Positions 45,403 through 54,080 of a DNA stretch of 64,000 bases are shown here, piece by piece. The translations under genes and the position numbers were made by a program. Numbering within the stretch: position 1 is the stretch's first letter; each line of letters opens with the position of its first letter. The notes beneath the pieces are model-generated. The model was given only the letters and a program-made list of their open reading frames with translations. It was not told where the DNA came from and ran no database searches. The stretch is from Cystobacter fuscus (GTDB taxonomy: Bacteria; Myxococcota; Myxococcia; Myxococcales; Myxococcaceae): contig NZ_CP022098.1 of the NCBI RefSeq assembly GCF_002305875.1, forward strand, positions 5,890,001 through 5,954,000. Direction: 5' to 3'.

Positions 45403-47334
45403 TCACCGCAGCTTCTTCAGCGAGGCCTTGGCCGACTCGCTCGCCGCCGAGAGCTGACCGGAGCCCTGGGACAGCTTCGAGGAGGCGCTCTTCATCCCAC
45501 TCTTGGCCTTCGCCACCTTGGCGCCCACCTCCGCGCGGGCCGCCTTCATCGCCGTCTTCATCGCCGCCTGGGCGCTCTGCATCTTCGCACGCGAGGCGCT
45601 CATCGCGCCCTGGAAGGCCGCCGACGTCTGTCCGAGCGAGTCGCCCACCGACGCCGAGAGGTCTCCCTTGGCGGCCTCGACTTGAGGGGTGACGTCATAG
45701 GTGGGCGTGGGCGTCTTCGAGGCCCCGGTCTCCTTCACCTGGATGAAGAGGTTGCCCTCGCGCATGCGGATGACCTGGGTGTCACCCCCCGAGGTGCGCA
45801 GCATGCGCCACACGGGCTTGTCCTCCTGGAAGTCATGGGTGAGCGCCGTCTGGCTCGACTTGCTCTCGCCCAGGAGGATCTGATCGCCCTGGCCGGACTG
45901 GGGTGTGCGCACGCCTTCCTTCCACGCGAGGAAGCGCAGCAGCTCGGCGCGCTCGTGGTGGAGCGCCACCAGCACCCGGGTGCGCTTGTACGGCGGGAAG
46001 AAGAACTGGCCCGGCACGTGCGTGGGCTCGGCGGGCACGCTCACGGTCTTGTTCCACAGGGGGACGGTCATCCGGAAGTCGGTGATCGAGGTCTTCTCGT
46101 CCTCGACGATGAGGTAGCGCCGATCCTCGGGCTCGCCGCCCGGGCTGTGCACCAGGCCCTCGACGTGGATGGGGTAGCGGGGGACGCGGTAGGCGGGCAG
46201 GGAGACCGCGGTCTCGGAGGTGGACTCCAGCCGCAGCGACATCCGCACCGCGTAGGGGGCCTGGAGGTCCTGCTGCTGCTCGTACGGGCCCGCGCCCTCG
46301 GCATGGGCCTCGAAGTCCAGCTCCGCCACCCGCATGTCCTCGCCGAGCCCCGTGAGGGACGCGGGCCAGAGCGAGCCCTCCAGGCGCAGCAGCGCGCCGG
46401 GGAAGACATCCACCGTGGGATAGCGTTTGAAGGCGACCTGGAGCTGGCGCTGGTGGAGCTTCAGGCGCGTCTTCTCCAGCTTCTCGCGCTCATCGGCCCG
46501 GTTGGCCAGCGGGGTGCGCACCAGCACGTCGTGGAACGTGCCCTGGACGGCCTGGGGTTGATCGATCGGCGTGGTGGTGGGGCCCTGGGCCACGGCGTTG
46601 AGCACCCGCGCCCCATGGCGGATGGGCGGCGGCAGGAGCACCCGCGTGCGGTGGATCCGGAGCGGACCGAGCGGCGCCGCCTGACCCGAGGACGGCTTGC
46701 TGTCGGCGAAGAGGTACTCGTTCTTCTGGCTGTCGTAGCTGAAGACGCCCTGGTGCGCGTCCACGTACCAGCAGACGTAGTCGTAGAAGCTGACCCCGGG
46801 CTCGTCCGCGCCCAACGCCAGGCAGATCATCGGCTGCTTGCGCTTGAGCTCGGTCCAGTCGAGCGCGAGCTTGAGGCTGGCCTTGTGCGCCTCGAGCAGC
46901 TCCTTCATGGAGAAGTGGGTGTGCAGCTCGATGGGGCGGTGCTGCCGCCAGAGCACCTGGGCGGCGTCGGCGAAGTCGAGCGTGTAGCGGCGGAAGACGC
47001 GATTGGAGCCCTGGACGGTGCCGTGCTCCTCCGCCACCAGGCGGCGGCCGCGCACCAGGCCCTTGAGGACGAGCGGCGCCGGAGGCGAGGTGAGCTCGGG
47101 ATCCTCCGCGGCGATGGAGACGCGCACCTCGATGAGATCCGGCTTCTGGAAGGCGGTGAAGAGGGGGGCGTCCTGCTTCTCCAGCAAGGTCCAGAAGGTC
47201 ACCGCCGCGGTGAAGCCATACGAGGCCAGCTGCACCGACAGGTGTTTGATCTGCCCACCGGGGATGGAGAAGGTGCTGCCGCCCGCCGTGAGTGACAACT
47301 CCAGCCGGAGATCGTCGTGAAATGTCTTGCCCAC
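45403..47334 (-). CDS. Second VgrG-like protein with alpha-helical C-terminal tail
   Basis: This 643-residue protein is a paralogue of the VgrG core at 33978. Both share the hub (RRYTLDFADAAQVLWRQHRP, VSFYDYVCWYVDAHQGVFSY) and OB-like part (YPIHVEGLVHSPGG, VPGQFFFPPYKRTRVLVAL), ending in REGNLFIQVKE. Where the first VgrG stops, this one continues for about 100 residues of Ala/Lys/Ser-rich helix (AAMKTAMKAARAEVGAKVAK, SGQLSAASESAKASLKKLR) instead of a beta-helix. The GTG at 47334 is preferred (GGGAGG seven bases upstream) over an upstream ATG at 47382. Coiled-coil genes follow directly, suggesting an alternative helical tip or adaptor assembly. Confidence 0.8.
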   Translation of the reverse strand: MGKTFHDDLRLELSLTAGGSTFSIPGGQIKHLSVQLASYGFTAAVTFWTLLEKQDAPLFTAFQKPDLIEVRVSIAAEDPELTSPPAPLVLKGLVRGRRLVAEEHGTVQGSNRVFRRYTLDFADAAQVLWRQHRPIELHTHFSMKELLEAHKASLKLALDWTELKRKQPMICLALGADEPGVSFYDYVCWYVDAHQGVFSYDSQKNEYLFADSKPSSGQAAPLGPLRIHRTRVLLPPPIRHGARVLNAVAQGPTTTPIDQPQAVQGTFHDVLVRTPLANRADEREKLEKTRLKLHQRQLQVAFKRYPTVDVFPGALLRLEGSLWPASLTGLGEDMRVAELDFEAHAEGAGPYEQQQDLQAPYAVRMSLRLESTSETAVSLPAYRVPRYPIHVEGLVHSPGGEPEDRRYLIVEDEKTSITDFRMTVPLWNKTVSVPAEPTHVPGQFFFPPYKRTRVLVALHHERAELLRFLAWKEGVRTPQSGQGDQILLGESKSSQTALTHDFQEDKPVWRMLRTSGGDTQVIRMREGNLFIQVKETGASKTPTPTYDVTPQVEAAKGDLSASVGDSLGQTSAAFQGAMSASRAKMQSAQAAMKTAMKAARAEVGAKVAKAKSGMKSASSKLSQGSGQLSAASESAKASLKKLR

Positions 47335-47421
47335 CGGCGGTCCTCCCTGTCGCGTCCGGACGCGCCGTTCATCATCGCACATCCCCTCGGTCCGTGCGCC
47401 AGTCCCGCGCGCGGCACGAGC

Positions 47422-48833
47422 TCAACCGCGCAGGGGCAGGGTGAGCTCGAGCTCGAGGCGGGTGCCGGCCAGCTCCGGTGGAAGCGCGGCGCGCACGTGC
47501 AGGCCCCGCTCGCCCCGGCCCAGGGACACCACCTGTCCCTTCAGCTCGCAGCGGCGGCCCGGGCCCGCGGGAAGGAACGCGCTCGCGGCGCGGGCGCACA
47601 CCTCCGAGATGGCCTGGGGAGTGGCCTGGGGGGCAGCCGCTCGGCGACCTCCTGGGCGAGGCGGACGATGCGGCCGGTGAGCAGTTGCGCGGGGAGGGGC
47701 GCCGCGTCCCGGCCACCGTACACGGTGGGAGCCGCCGCCAGGTTCACGTCCCGCGAGTCCCACCACCCACTCACCCCCGCGAGGCCCCGCGAGGCCAGCC
47801 GCTGCTGCTCCCGGAGGGAGAGGCACGCCTCGGTCGCCACCGGACCCCGTCCCTCCTGGGGTTGCCACGCGGCGGGCGCGCGCACCGCGCTGCCCGGACC
47901 CACGAGTCGCGCGAAGGTGTGGGTGTCGCGGAAGCTCGCCGCCAGCAGCGCCGCCACGCCCAGCACGGGACTGGCGAGGCACTCGTCGTGCACCTCTCCG
48001 TGCCGCTCGGCGCGCATCACCACCGGGTTGAGCGTGGCGCACAGCCAGCGCGAGGACTCGTCGGCGCGCAGGTGATTCCAGGCGTCCGGGGGGCGGACGT
48101 CCTGGGCGCCCGCGAGCCCGGCACCGCCCAGGGACGCGGGGGCGGCCATGACGAGGGGCAACCAGGCCTGCTCTCCCAGCGCGGCGAGCCTCCCCGGGAT
48201 GGCCGGGTCCTCGCCCACGTCCAGCAGGAAGCAGGCATCGGGACGCTGGAGCGCGGGCCCTTCGAGGCTCGCGGCGAGGGTGTCCACGAGCGCCTCGGGT
48301 CCGACGTCCAGCACCTCGAGGTCCATGCCCGCGGAGGCGGGGCATTGCGTCCACAACCAGTGCAGCCCGCGCCAGGCCGACTCCAGCCGGGCCACGAGCG
48401 GATGCTGGAGCAGCTCCCGGACGGTGGTGAACAGGGCCTCCTCGACGAGGGCGAGCGAGGCGGAACGGGAGGAGCGGGCGCGCGCCAGTGCCTCGGTGAG
48501 GCGGCCCTGGCCCAGCATGTCCCGGAGGTGGGCGGCGTCCTGGGGCGCCAGGGGGCGCGTGCTGGAGATCGCCTCGCGCAGGGCGCTCAGGGCACGCAGC
48601 TCCGGCAGGGAGGCGATGAGCGCGGACATCCCGAAGGCGTCCAGCGAGCCGAAGGACAGCGCGTGGGTGCTCGTGTCGCCCGAGCCGATGCGGTCCGGCA
48701 CGGTGACGCGCAGGCCCGTGGTGGCGCGCCGGAGCTCCTCGGCGAAGGACTGCTCGGTGAGCGGGAAGCGCCTTCCCGTGGGCGAGGGATGGAAGGCGCC
48801 GGCGACGAGCCAGCGCACGCGGTTGCCGGACAT
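47422..48833 (-). CDS. TssB-TssC fusion-like sheath protein, frameshifted near its C-terminus
   Basis: Residues about 15-100 align with TssB (RVTVPDRIGSGDTSTHALSF, then MSALIASLPELRALSALREA). Residues about 125-430 align with TssC (LLQHPLVARLESAWRGLHWL, LVMAAPASLGG, AWNHLRADESSRWLCATLNP, VLGVAALLAASFRDTHTF). One polypeptide thus carries both sheath subunits in shortened form. The frame then breaks at a run of six G (47628-47633, C on the coding strand). Without correction it ends in an arginine/proline-rich run at 47541. One added C gives a TssC-like ending (ATPQAISEVCARAASAF, then LELELTLPLRG) stopping at 47422, 470 residues in all. The start ATG overlaps the aroG stop (TGATG). It may be a sheath cap or baseplate-proximal element; the role is inferred. 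Confidence 0.68.
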
Positions 48834-49906
48834 CACGCCGCGCGGCGCGTGGAGATCACGCCGCGCAGAATCTCATGGGCCTGGCGCAGCATGGTCTCGG
48901 TGGTGTTCCAGTCCACGCAGGCGTCCGTCACCGAGCAGCCGTAGCGCAGCTTGGACAGGTCGGCGGGGATGGGCTGGTTGCCCGCCTCGAGGAAGCTCTC
49001 GATCATCAGGCCCACGATCGAGCGGTTGCCCTCGCGCACCTGGTGCACCACGTCGCGCATGACGAGCGGCTGCAACTCGGGCTTCTTGCTGGAGTTGGCG
49101 TGCGAGCAGTCCACGACGAGGTTGCACGGCAGCTTCGCCTTGGTGAGCGACTGCTCGGCGAGGGTGATGGACACCGTGTCGTAGTTGGGCCGTCCGCCGC
49201 CGCCGCGCAGCACCAGGTGCCCGTGGGCGTTGCCCCGGGTGCGGATGATGGCCGACACCCCGTTCTCGTTCAGTCCCAGGAAGCTGTGCGCGTGCGAGGC
49301 GGAGAGGATGCCGTTGACCGCCGACTCCAGCGAGCCGTCCGTGCCGTTCTTGAAGCCCACCGGTGTCGACAGGCCCGAGGCCATCTCCCGGTGGGTCTGC
49401 GACTCCACGGTGCGCGCGCCGATGGCCGTCCAGGACACCAGGTCGCCGTAGTACTGCGGCGCGATCGGATCGAGCGCCTCGGTGGCGGCCGGCAGCCCCA
49501 GCTCGGCCACGTCCCTCAGGAAGCGGCGGCCGCGCTCCATGCCTTCCTCGATGTGGAAGGAGTCGTCCATGCGCGGATCATTGATGAAGCCCTTCCAGCC
49601 CGTCGTGGTGCGCGGCTTCTCGAAGTACACCCGCATCACCACGCACAACGTCTCACGCACCTCCGCGGAGAGGGCGAGCAGGCGGCGCGCGTAGTCCATT
49701 CCCGCCACGGGATCGTGGATGGAGCAGGGGCCCACGATGACGAACAGGCGCGGATCCTTGCGCTCCAGGATGTCCACCAAGGCGCGGCGGCCGGCGAGGA
49801 CGGACTCGGCCGCTCGCTCCGTCATCGGGACCCGCTCCTTGATCTCGGCGGGAGTGGCCATGCGGTCGATGCCGACGACATTGAGGTTTTCGGTGCGGGA
49901 GGTCAT
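48833..49906 (-). CDS. aroG: 3-deoxy-7-phosphoheptulonate (DAHP) synthase, class I
   Basis: This 357-residue enzyme condenses phosphoenolpyruvate and erythrose 4-phosphate, the first step of aromatic amino acid synthesis. Motifs seen are VGPCSIHDP, YFEKPRTTTGWKGFINDP, AIGARTVESQTHREMASGL, GFKNGTDGS, LRGGGGRPNYD and DCSHANSSKKP with the metal-binding residues. Length matches the AroF/G/H family. Its TGA overlaps the start of the sheath-fusion gene, so a housekeeping enzyme and a T6SS gene are translationally coupled here. Which of the AroF, AroG or AroH types it is cannot be told; feedback regulation is unknown. Confidence 0.95.
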   Translation of the reverse strand: MTSRTENLNVVGIDRMATPAEIKERVPMTERAAESVLAGRRALVDILERKDPRLFVIVGPCSIHDPVAGMDYARRLLALSAEVRETLCVVMRVYFEKPRTTTGWKGFINDPRMDDSFHIEEGMERGRRFLRDVAELGLPAATEALDPIAPQYYGDLVSWTAIGARTVESQTHREMASGLSTPVGFKNGTDGSLESAVNGILSASHAHSFLGLNENGVSAIIRTRGNAHGHLVLRGGGGRPNYDTVSITLAEQSLTKAKLPCNLVVDCSHANSSKKPELQPLVMRDVVHQVREGNRSIVGLMIESFLEAGNQPIPADLSKLRYGCSVTDACVDWNTTETMLRQAHEILRGVISTRRAA

Positions 49907-49957
49907 GGGCTCGTCGAGGAAGATGGGGGCCTCGAATGTAACAGGGCCCGGGCGGCA

Positions 49958-50974
49958 CTAATACACGTTGTATTTGCGGCGCAGCGCTTCGTGCTCCTCG
50001 GCGTTGCGCGAGGGGTGCAGGCGCCGCTCGGAGTCGTGCAGGTAGTACCAGTACTCGTTGGTCTGGGGGGCGAGCGCCGCCTGGAGCGATTCCACGGTGG
50101 GCGAGCCGATGGCGCCCGGAGGCAGGCCCTTGCGATGGCGCGTGTTCCAGGGATCCGTCGTGTCGCGCAGGCGCTGGAGGAAGGCCTTGCGGTCGTTCCA
50201 CTCGCTCAGGCTGTAGCGCGAGGTGGCATCCACCCCCAGGGGAAAGCCCTTGTCGATGCGCTTCCAGAGGATGCCCGACACGATGGCGCGCTGGGCGGGC
50301 ACGGGCTCCTCGCGCTCGAGCATGGAGGCCATGACCACCACCTCGTGCAGGGTGCGCTTGCCGCGTGACAGCGCCTCGCGGTGGGGGAGGTAGAAGCGCT
50401 CGGCGAAGGTATCGAGCTGACGCTGGATGAGCTCCTCCACGTTGAACGCCCCGGGCACGACGCCATACGTCTCCGGGTAGAGGTAGCCCTCCAGGGTTCC
50501 CTGGGGGAGCTGGAAGGGGGCCTTGTAGCGCTCGGGGTGGCTGGCGGCCTCCACGTAGGCCCCCGAGGTGATGAACCCCGCGGCGGCGAGCGCGGCATCG
50601 GTGTCGCGCAGGCGCCAGCCCTCGACGATGACGAAGGGCTTGTCCTCGGGCAGCGGGGGAGACTCGAGCGCGGTGGCGATCTCCGCCATCGTCATGGACG
50701 GGCTCACCAGGTGACGGCCCGCCTTGGGGGCGAACGCGCCGCGGCGGAAGAGGAACCAGCGCCATATCCGGCCATCATGGATGAGCTTGGCGGAGGCGAG
50801 CTGCCGCCCCAGGCCACGACCCGTGGTGCCCTTGGAGACGACGAACTCCACCGTGGGCGCCCCCGGAGGCGCCGCGGCCCGCTGCACTTCCCGTTGTACC
50901 CACACCCAGGCGCCACCCGCCGCCACCACGCCGAGGATGACCACCCCGAACAGGACCCATAGAAGACGCTTCAT
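49958..50974 (-). CDS. mltG: Endolytic murein transglycosylase MltG
   Basis: This 338-residue inner-membrane-anchored protein has one N-terminal TM helix (MKRLLWVLFGVVILGVVAAGG). It has a LysM-like region, GYLYPETYGVVPG, the catalytic-glutamate segment VMASMLEREEPVPAQRAIVS and the closing TRHRKGLPPGAIGSPTVESL. MltG cleaves nascent glycan strands and helps end peptidoglycan polymerisation. The ATG at 50974 is chosen for the TM start; an ATG at 50992 would add six residues. It lies 51 bases upstream of aroG on the same strand. Muralytic enzymes sometimes help T6SS cross the wall, but a housekeeping role is more likely. Confidence 0.94.
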   Translation of the reverse strand: MKRLLWVLFGVVILGVVAAGGAWVWVQREVQRAAAPPGAPTVEFVVSKGTTGRGLGRQLASAKLIHDGRIWRWFLFRRGAFAPKAGRHLVSPSMTMAEIATALESPPLPEDKPFVIVEGWRLRDTDAALAAAGFITSGAYVEAASHPERYKAPFQLPQGTLEGYLYPETYGVVPGAFNVEELIQRQLDTFAERFYLPHREALSRGKRTLHEVVVMASMLEREEPVPAQRAIVSGILWKRIDKGFPLGVDATSRYSLSEWNDRKAFLQRLRDTTDPWNTRHRKGLPPGAIGSPTVESLQAALAPQTNEYWYYLHDSERRLHPSRNAEEHEALRRKYNVY

Positions 50975-51058
50975 GTGCCCCCAGGTTAGCACCGCCCCGG
51001 TGCCCGCATGGGGGCGAAGCGGGCCGGGCGTGCCGTCGTCCGAGGGGCGGACAGGCGC

Positions 51059-52150
51059 TCAGGGACGGGGCAGGCCCCTGCCGGTCACCAGGTACACCGC
51101 GAAGCTGCCCAGCCAGTGCCCTCCCTCATAGTGGGCCCCCGTCACCGACCGGAGTCCCGCCTCCCGGTGGCGCCTCGCCGACTCCTCCAGGGAGCGGCGC
51201 CGTTTGTCCTGGGCGGGCAGGCCCGAGAGGATGCCTTCCAGCATCCAGGCCCGGCTCAGGTTCAGACCATCCAGGTGCGCGAGCTTCGGATCGCCCGGAT
51301 CCGTCACCACCGCCGGCTCCAGCCAGGACGTGCCGCTCTTGGAGGGAATCTCCGGCAGGAAGCCGCTCAGCCAGGTGGCGAAGCGCGCCGGGGGCAGCAC
51401 GCGCCGCATCAGGTCCGCCTCGGCCAGACAGGGGGAGAGGAAGTCATGCCCCGAGGGCTCATAGGCGAGTGGACCCCGCACATCCCTGCCGTAGAACGTC
51501 TCCACGCGCTCGGTGAGCAGCTTCACCATCGCCTCATCTCCGGAGCGCCGGGCCCAATCCAGCACGAGCCCGAAGGCGAAGGCCGTCTGATCATGCTCGC
51601 CCACGCGGATGGGCCGCGACAGCTTGGGCAACCACTCGCGCAAGCGCCCGGCCGCGTGCGCCTCCAGGGGTTCGAGCGCGGTGGACCACGCGCGCGCCTG
51701 GGGCTCCTCCCACTCGCGCAGCTCCGCCGCCAACTGCAGCAGCCAGGCGAGCCCATAGGGGCGCTCGAAGGACACCCGGCCCGAGGTGCTCAGGTAGCGC
51801 ACCTCCGCCGCGATGTTCTCGGGCGTCAGGCTCCGGGCCACCGCCTCGCGGGCCCGTGCGGCGAAGGGCGCCTGGGGATGGAGCCGCGCCAGGCGCACGA
51901 GCAGCCAGTGCCCATGTACCGAGGAGTGCCAGTCGTAGCACCCGTAGAAGGAGGGGGTGAGCTCGCGCGGCGGGCGCGCGTCCGCGTCGCCGTTCATCAC
52001 GTGGGCGATCTTGTTCGGGTACTCGCGATGGACACAGGTGAGCGCGAGCTCCGCGAAGCGCGCCGCGGCCTCGTCGCCGAAGTCCGGGGGAGTGGGAGCC
52101 TGGGTGCTGAGCGTGGTCACGAGGAGGGCCAGGAGGAAGGTGGACTGCAT
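51059..52150 (-). CDS. DUF2891 family protein, exported
   Basis: This 363-residue protein has an N-terminal signal (MQSTFLLALLVTTLSTQAPT). The body matches the DUF2891 plan: YPNKIAHVMN, TPSFYGCYDWHSSVHGHWLL, ERPYGLAWLLQLAAELREW, GEHDQTAFAFGLVLDWAR, PSGHDFLSPCLAEADLM, LDGLNLSRAWMLEGI and HYEGGHWLGSFAVYLVTGRG. The fold is expected to be an alpha/alpha barrel like those of glycoside-processing enzymes. The activity is unknown. Start at the ATG gives the signal peptide. It follows the histidine kinase gene by nine bases. Confidence 0.86.
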   Translation of the reverse strand: MQSTFLLALLVTTLSTQAPTPPDFGDEAAARFAELALTCVHREYPNKIAHVMNGDADARPPRELTPSFYGCYDWHSSVHGHWLLVRLARLHPQAPFAARAREAVARSLTPENIAAEVRYLSTSGRVSFERPYGLAWLLQLAAELREWEEPQARAWSTALEPLEAHAAGRLREWLPKLSRPIRVGEHDQTAFAFGLVLDWARRSGDEAMVKLLTERVETFYGRDVRGPLAYEPSGHDFLSPCLAEADLMRRVLPPARFATWLSGFLPEIPSKSGTSWLEPAVVTDPGDPKLAHLDGLNLSRAWMLEGILSGLPAQDKRRRSLEESARRHREAGLRSVTGAHYEGGHWLGSFAVYLVTGRGLPRP

Positions 52151-52159
52151 TCCTCCATT

Positions 52160-54055
52160 CTACCCCGGGCGCTCGCTCTGCATGGGCAGATCGATGGTGA
52201 AGGTGGCGCCCAGGCCCGGCCCCTCGCTCTCGCAGGAGAGGGTGCCCGCCATCTCGATGGCGGCCAGGGCGCTGATGTGCAGGCCGAAGCCATGCCCGTC
52301 CTTCTTGGTGGTGAAGCCCTGGGTGAACATGCGCGTCAGGTGCTCTGGCGAGATGCCCTGGCCATTGTCGCTCACCTGGATCCTCACCCGATCATCCGGC
52401 AGGGCCGCCAGACGGATGGTGATGCGCTTGTCGTCCCGCTCACTGTCGAGCAGCGCGTGGCGGGCGTTGCTGAGCAGGTTGAGCAGGATCTGCAACAGCT
52501 TGTGTCGGTCGAGCAGGATGGGAGGGATCTGCTCGTACTCGCGGCGGATGTCGATGCCCGAGCGCTGGAAGGAGACGGCGTGCAGCCGCAAGGCATCGTC
52601 GATGAGCTGGGACACCTTCACCAGCTCCACCGGCGCGGACACGCGCGCGTGCTCCTGCTGCATGCCGATGATGGATTTGACGTGATCCAACGCGTCGGTG
52701 AGGGTGCGCTGCTCGGCCAGCAGCGCCTGTTGCTCCTCGACGAGCTGCCGCGAGAGGGCGAGCATGTAGGAAGGCAGTTGCTGACCCCGGGGATCCTGCT
52801 CGAGGAACCTGCCCAGTGCCTCGCGGTGCGTGTGGATCAACTCCGCGGCGCGCACCATGCTGCCCACGCGCGAGGCGCGGATGCGCTCGGTGACCAGGTG
52901 CACCGAGACGTTGATGCTGTTGAGGGTATTGCCCACGTTGTGCAACAGCCCGGTGACCACCTCCGCCATGCCCGCCTGTCGCGAGACATCCACCAGGGAG
53001 CGGTGCATCTCGGTGAGCTTGTGCTCGGCCTCGCGGCGCTCGGTGACGTCCCGGCCGAAGAGCGTCACTCCGACCATCTGCCCGTCCTCGCCGAGCACGG
53101 GCTTGACGGAGATTTCCAGCACTTTCGGCGGGTTGCTCTCGAGGGATCCATCCTCGAGCCTCACGGACTGCCCGTGCAGCACCCGCTGGAGGATGTGCTC
53201 CATCTGCCGGTGTTGGGGGTCGTCGGAGAGCAGGGACTCGCCGGGGTGAATCTCCCGTCCAAAGCGGGCGCGGCAGTAGTCGCGCATCGCCGAGTTGGCG
53301 ATGATGATCCGGCCTTGCATGTCCATCGAGCACACCAGGTCGTCGGTGTTCTCGATGAGCGTGCGCAGCTTGTGCTCGCTCTCATGCAGCGTGCGCAGCG
53401 CCTGTTCCCGGGAGACGCGTGCCTGGTCCAGCGCGGAGGCGTGCATCCAGCACACGCCCCAGATGCCCAGCATGAAGATGGCGGCGGACACGTCCAATAT
53501 CCATAACTGGACCAGTTCCTGCCGCGGCATGCTTCCGAGCAGCGTGTAGCGCATCGGGTGGAGCACGCCCAGGACCAGGCAGACGGGGAGCGTGAGGAAG
53601 AATCCCAGGCGCGCGCCCACCAGATAGACGGACAACGCGGGCAGCAACATGGTCGCCGCGTGCGAGGCCGAGTAGGGCAGGTCCCGGGCGGTGCAGATGA
53701 ACACGAGGGCCACGGCCAATGCTGAACAGACCAGGAGCGCCGTCTTCTGGGGCGAGCACTGACGGCGCAACCGCGCCAGCGCCAACGTGGTCACCCCCAG
53801 GATGAGGATCGCCAGCGGGCCTTGCACCCAGGGCTCGGGACTCCAGGGCAGCGCCAGCAGACTCAGCGCATTGAGCAGCAGCAGGCCGAGGGAAATGAGG
53901 ATGAGCAGCCGGTAGCGGCCGAGATCCTCCGGGGGCGCCCGACGCAGGGGCTCGGAAAGAAAGACGTCCAACCGACGGAGCAACCGTCCCCCCGGCGTCA
54001 GCCAGGAGTTCTCTACCCCGAGCATCTTCGCTCCACTCTCGGTCTCCGGTTTCAT
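52160..54055 (-). CDS. PAS-domain sensor histidine kinase
   Basis: This 631-residue membrane kinase has about six TM helices in residues 45-205, a PAS domain around 230-345 (LRTLIENTDDLVCSMDMQGR) and an H-box near 370 (VTGLLHNVGNTLNSI, His followed by NVGN). The HATPase domain (about 480-625) has the N-box LLNLLSNARHAL, G1 DNGQGI, F/G2 TTKKDGHGFGLHISA. The HNVGN-type H-box is shared with a class of kinases common in myxobacteria. No receiver or response regulator is adjacent, so it is an orphan. Start at ATG 54055 (MKPETES) is preferred over 54103, which overlaps the divergent gene. Confidence 0.92.
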   Translation of the reverse strand: MKPETESGAKMLGVENSWLTPGGRLLRRLDVFLSEPLRRAPPEDLGRYRLLILISLGLLLLNALSLLALPWSPEPWVQGPLAILILGVTTLALARLRRQCSPQKTALLVCSALAVALVFICTARDLPYSASHAATMLLPALSVYLVGARLGFFLTLPVCLVLGVLHPMRYTLLGSMPRQELVQLWILDVSAAIFMLGIWGVCWMHASALDQARVSREQALRTLHESEHKLRTLIENTDDLVCSMDMQGRIIIANSAMRDYCRARFGREIHPGESLLSDDPQHRQMEHILQRVLHGQSVRLEDGSLESNPPKVLEISVKPVLGEDGQMVGVTLFGRDVTERREAEHKLTEMHRSLVDVSRQAGMAEVVTGLLHNVGNTLNSINVSVHLVTERIRASRVGSMVRAAELIHTHREALGRFLEQDPRGQQLPSYMLALSRQLVEEQQALLAEQRTLTDALDHVKSIIGMQQEHARVSAPVELVKVSQLIDDALRLHAVSFQRSGIDIRREYEQIPPILLDRHKLLQILLNLLSNARHALLDSERDDKRITIRLAALPDDRVRIQVSDNGQGISPEHLTRMFTQGFTTKKDGHGFGLHISALAAIEMAGTLSCESEGPGLGATFTIDLPMQSERPG

Positions 54056-54080
54056 GTCGGTACGGGAAGGTCTGTATAGG

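Noticed and set aside
49958-50974. MltG as a dedicated T6SS muralytic enzyme
   Set aside because: It has the full housekeeping MltG plan and is near-universal in bacteria. Adjacency alone is not enough to assign a T6SS role.
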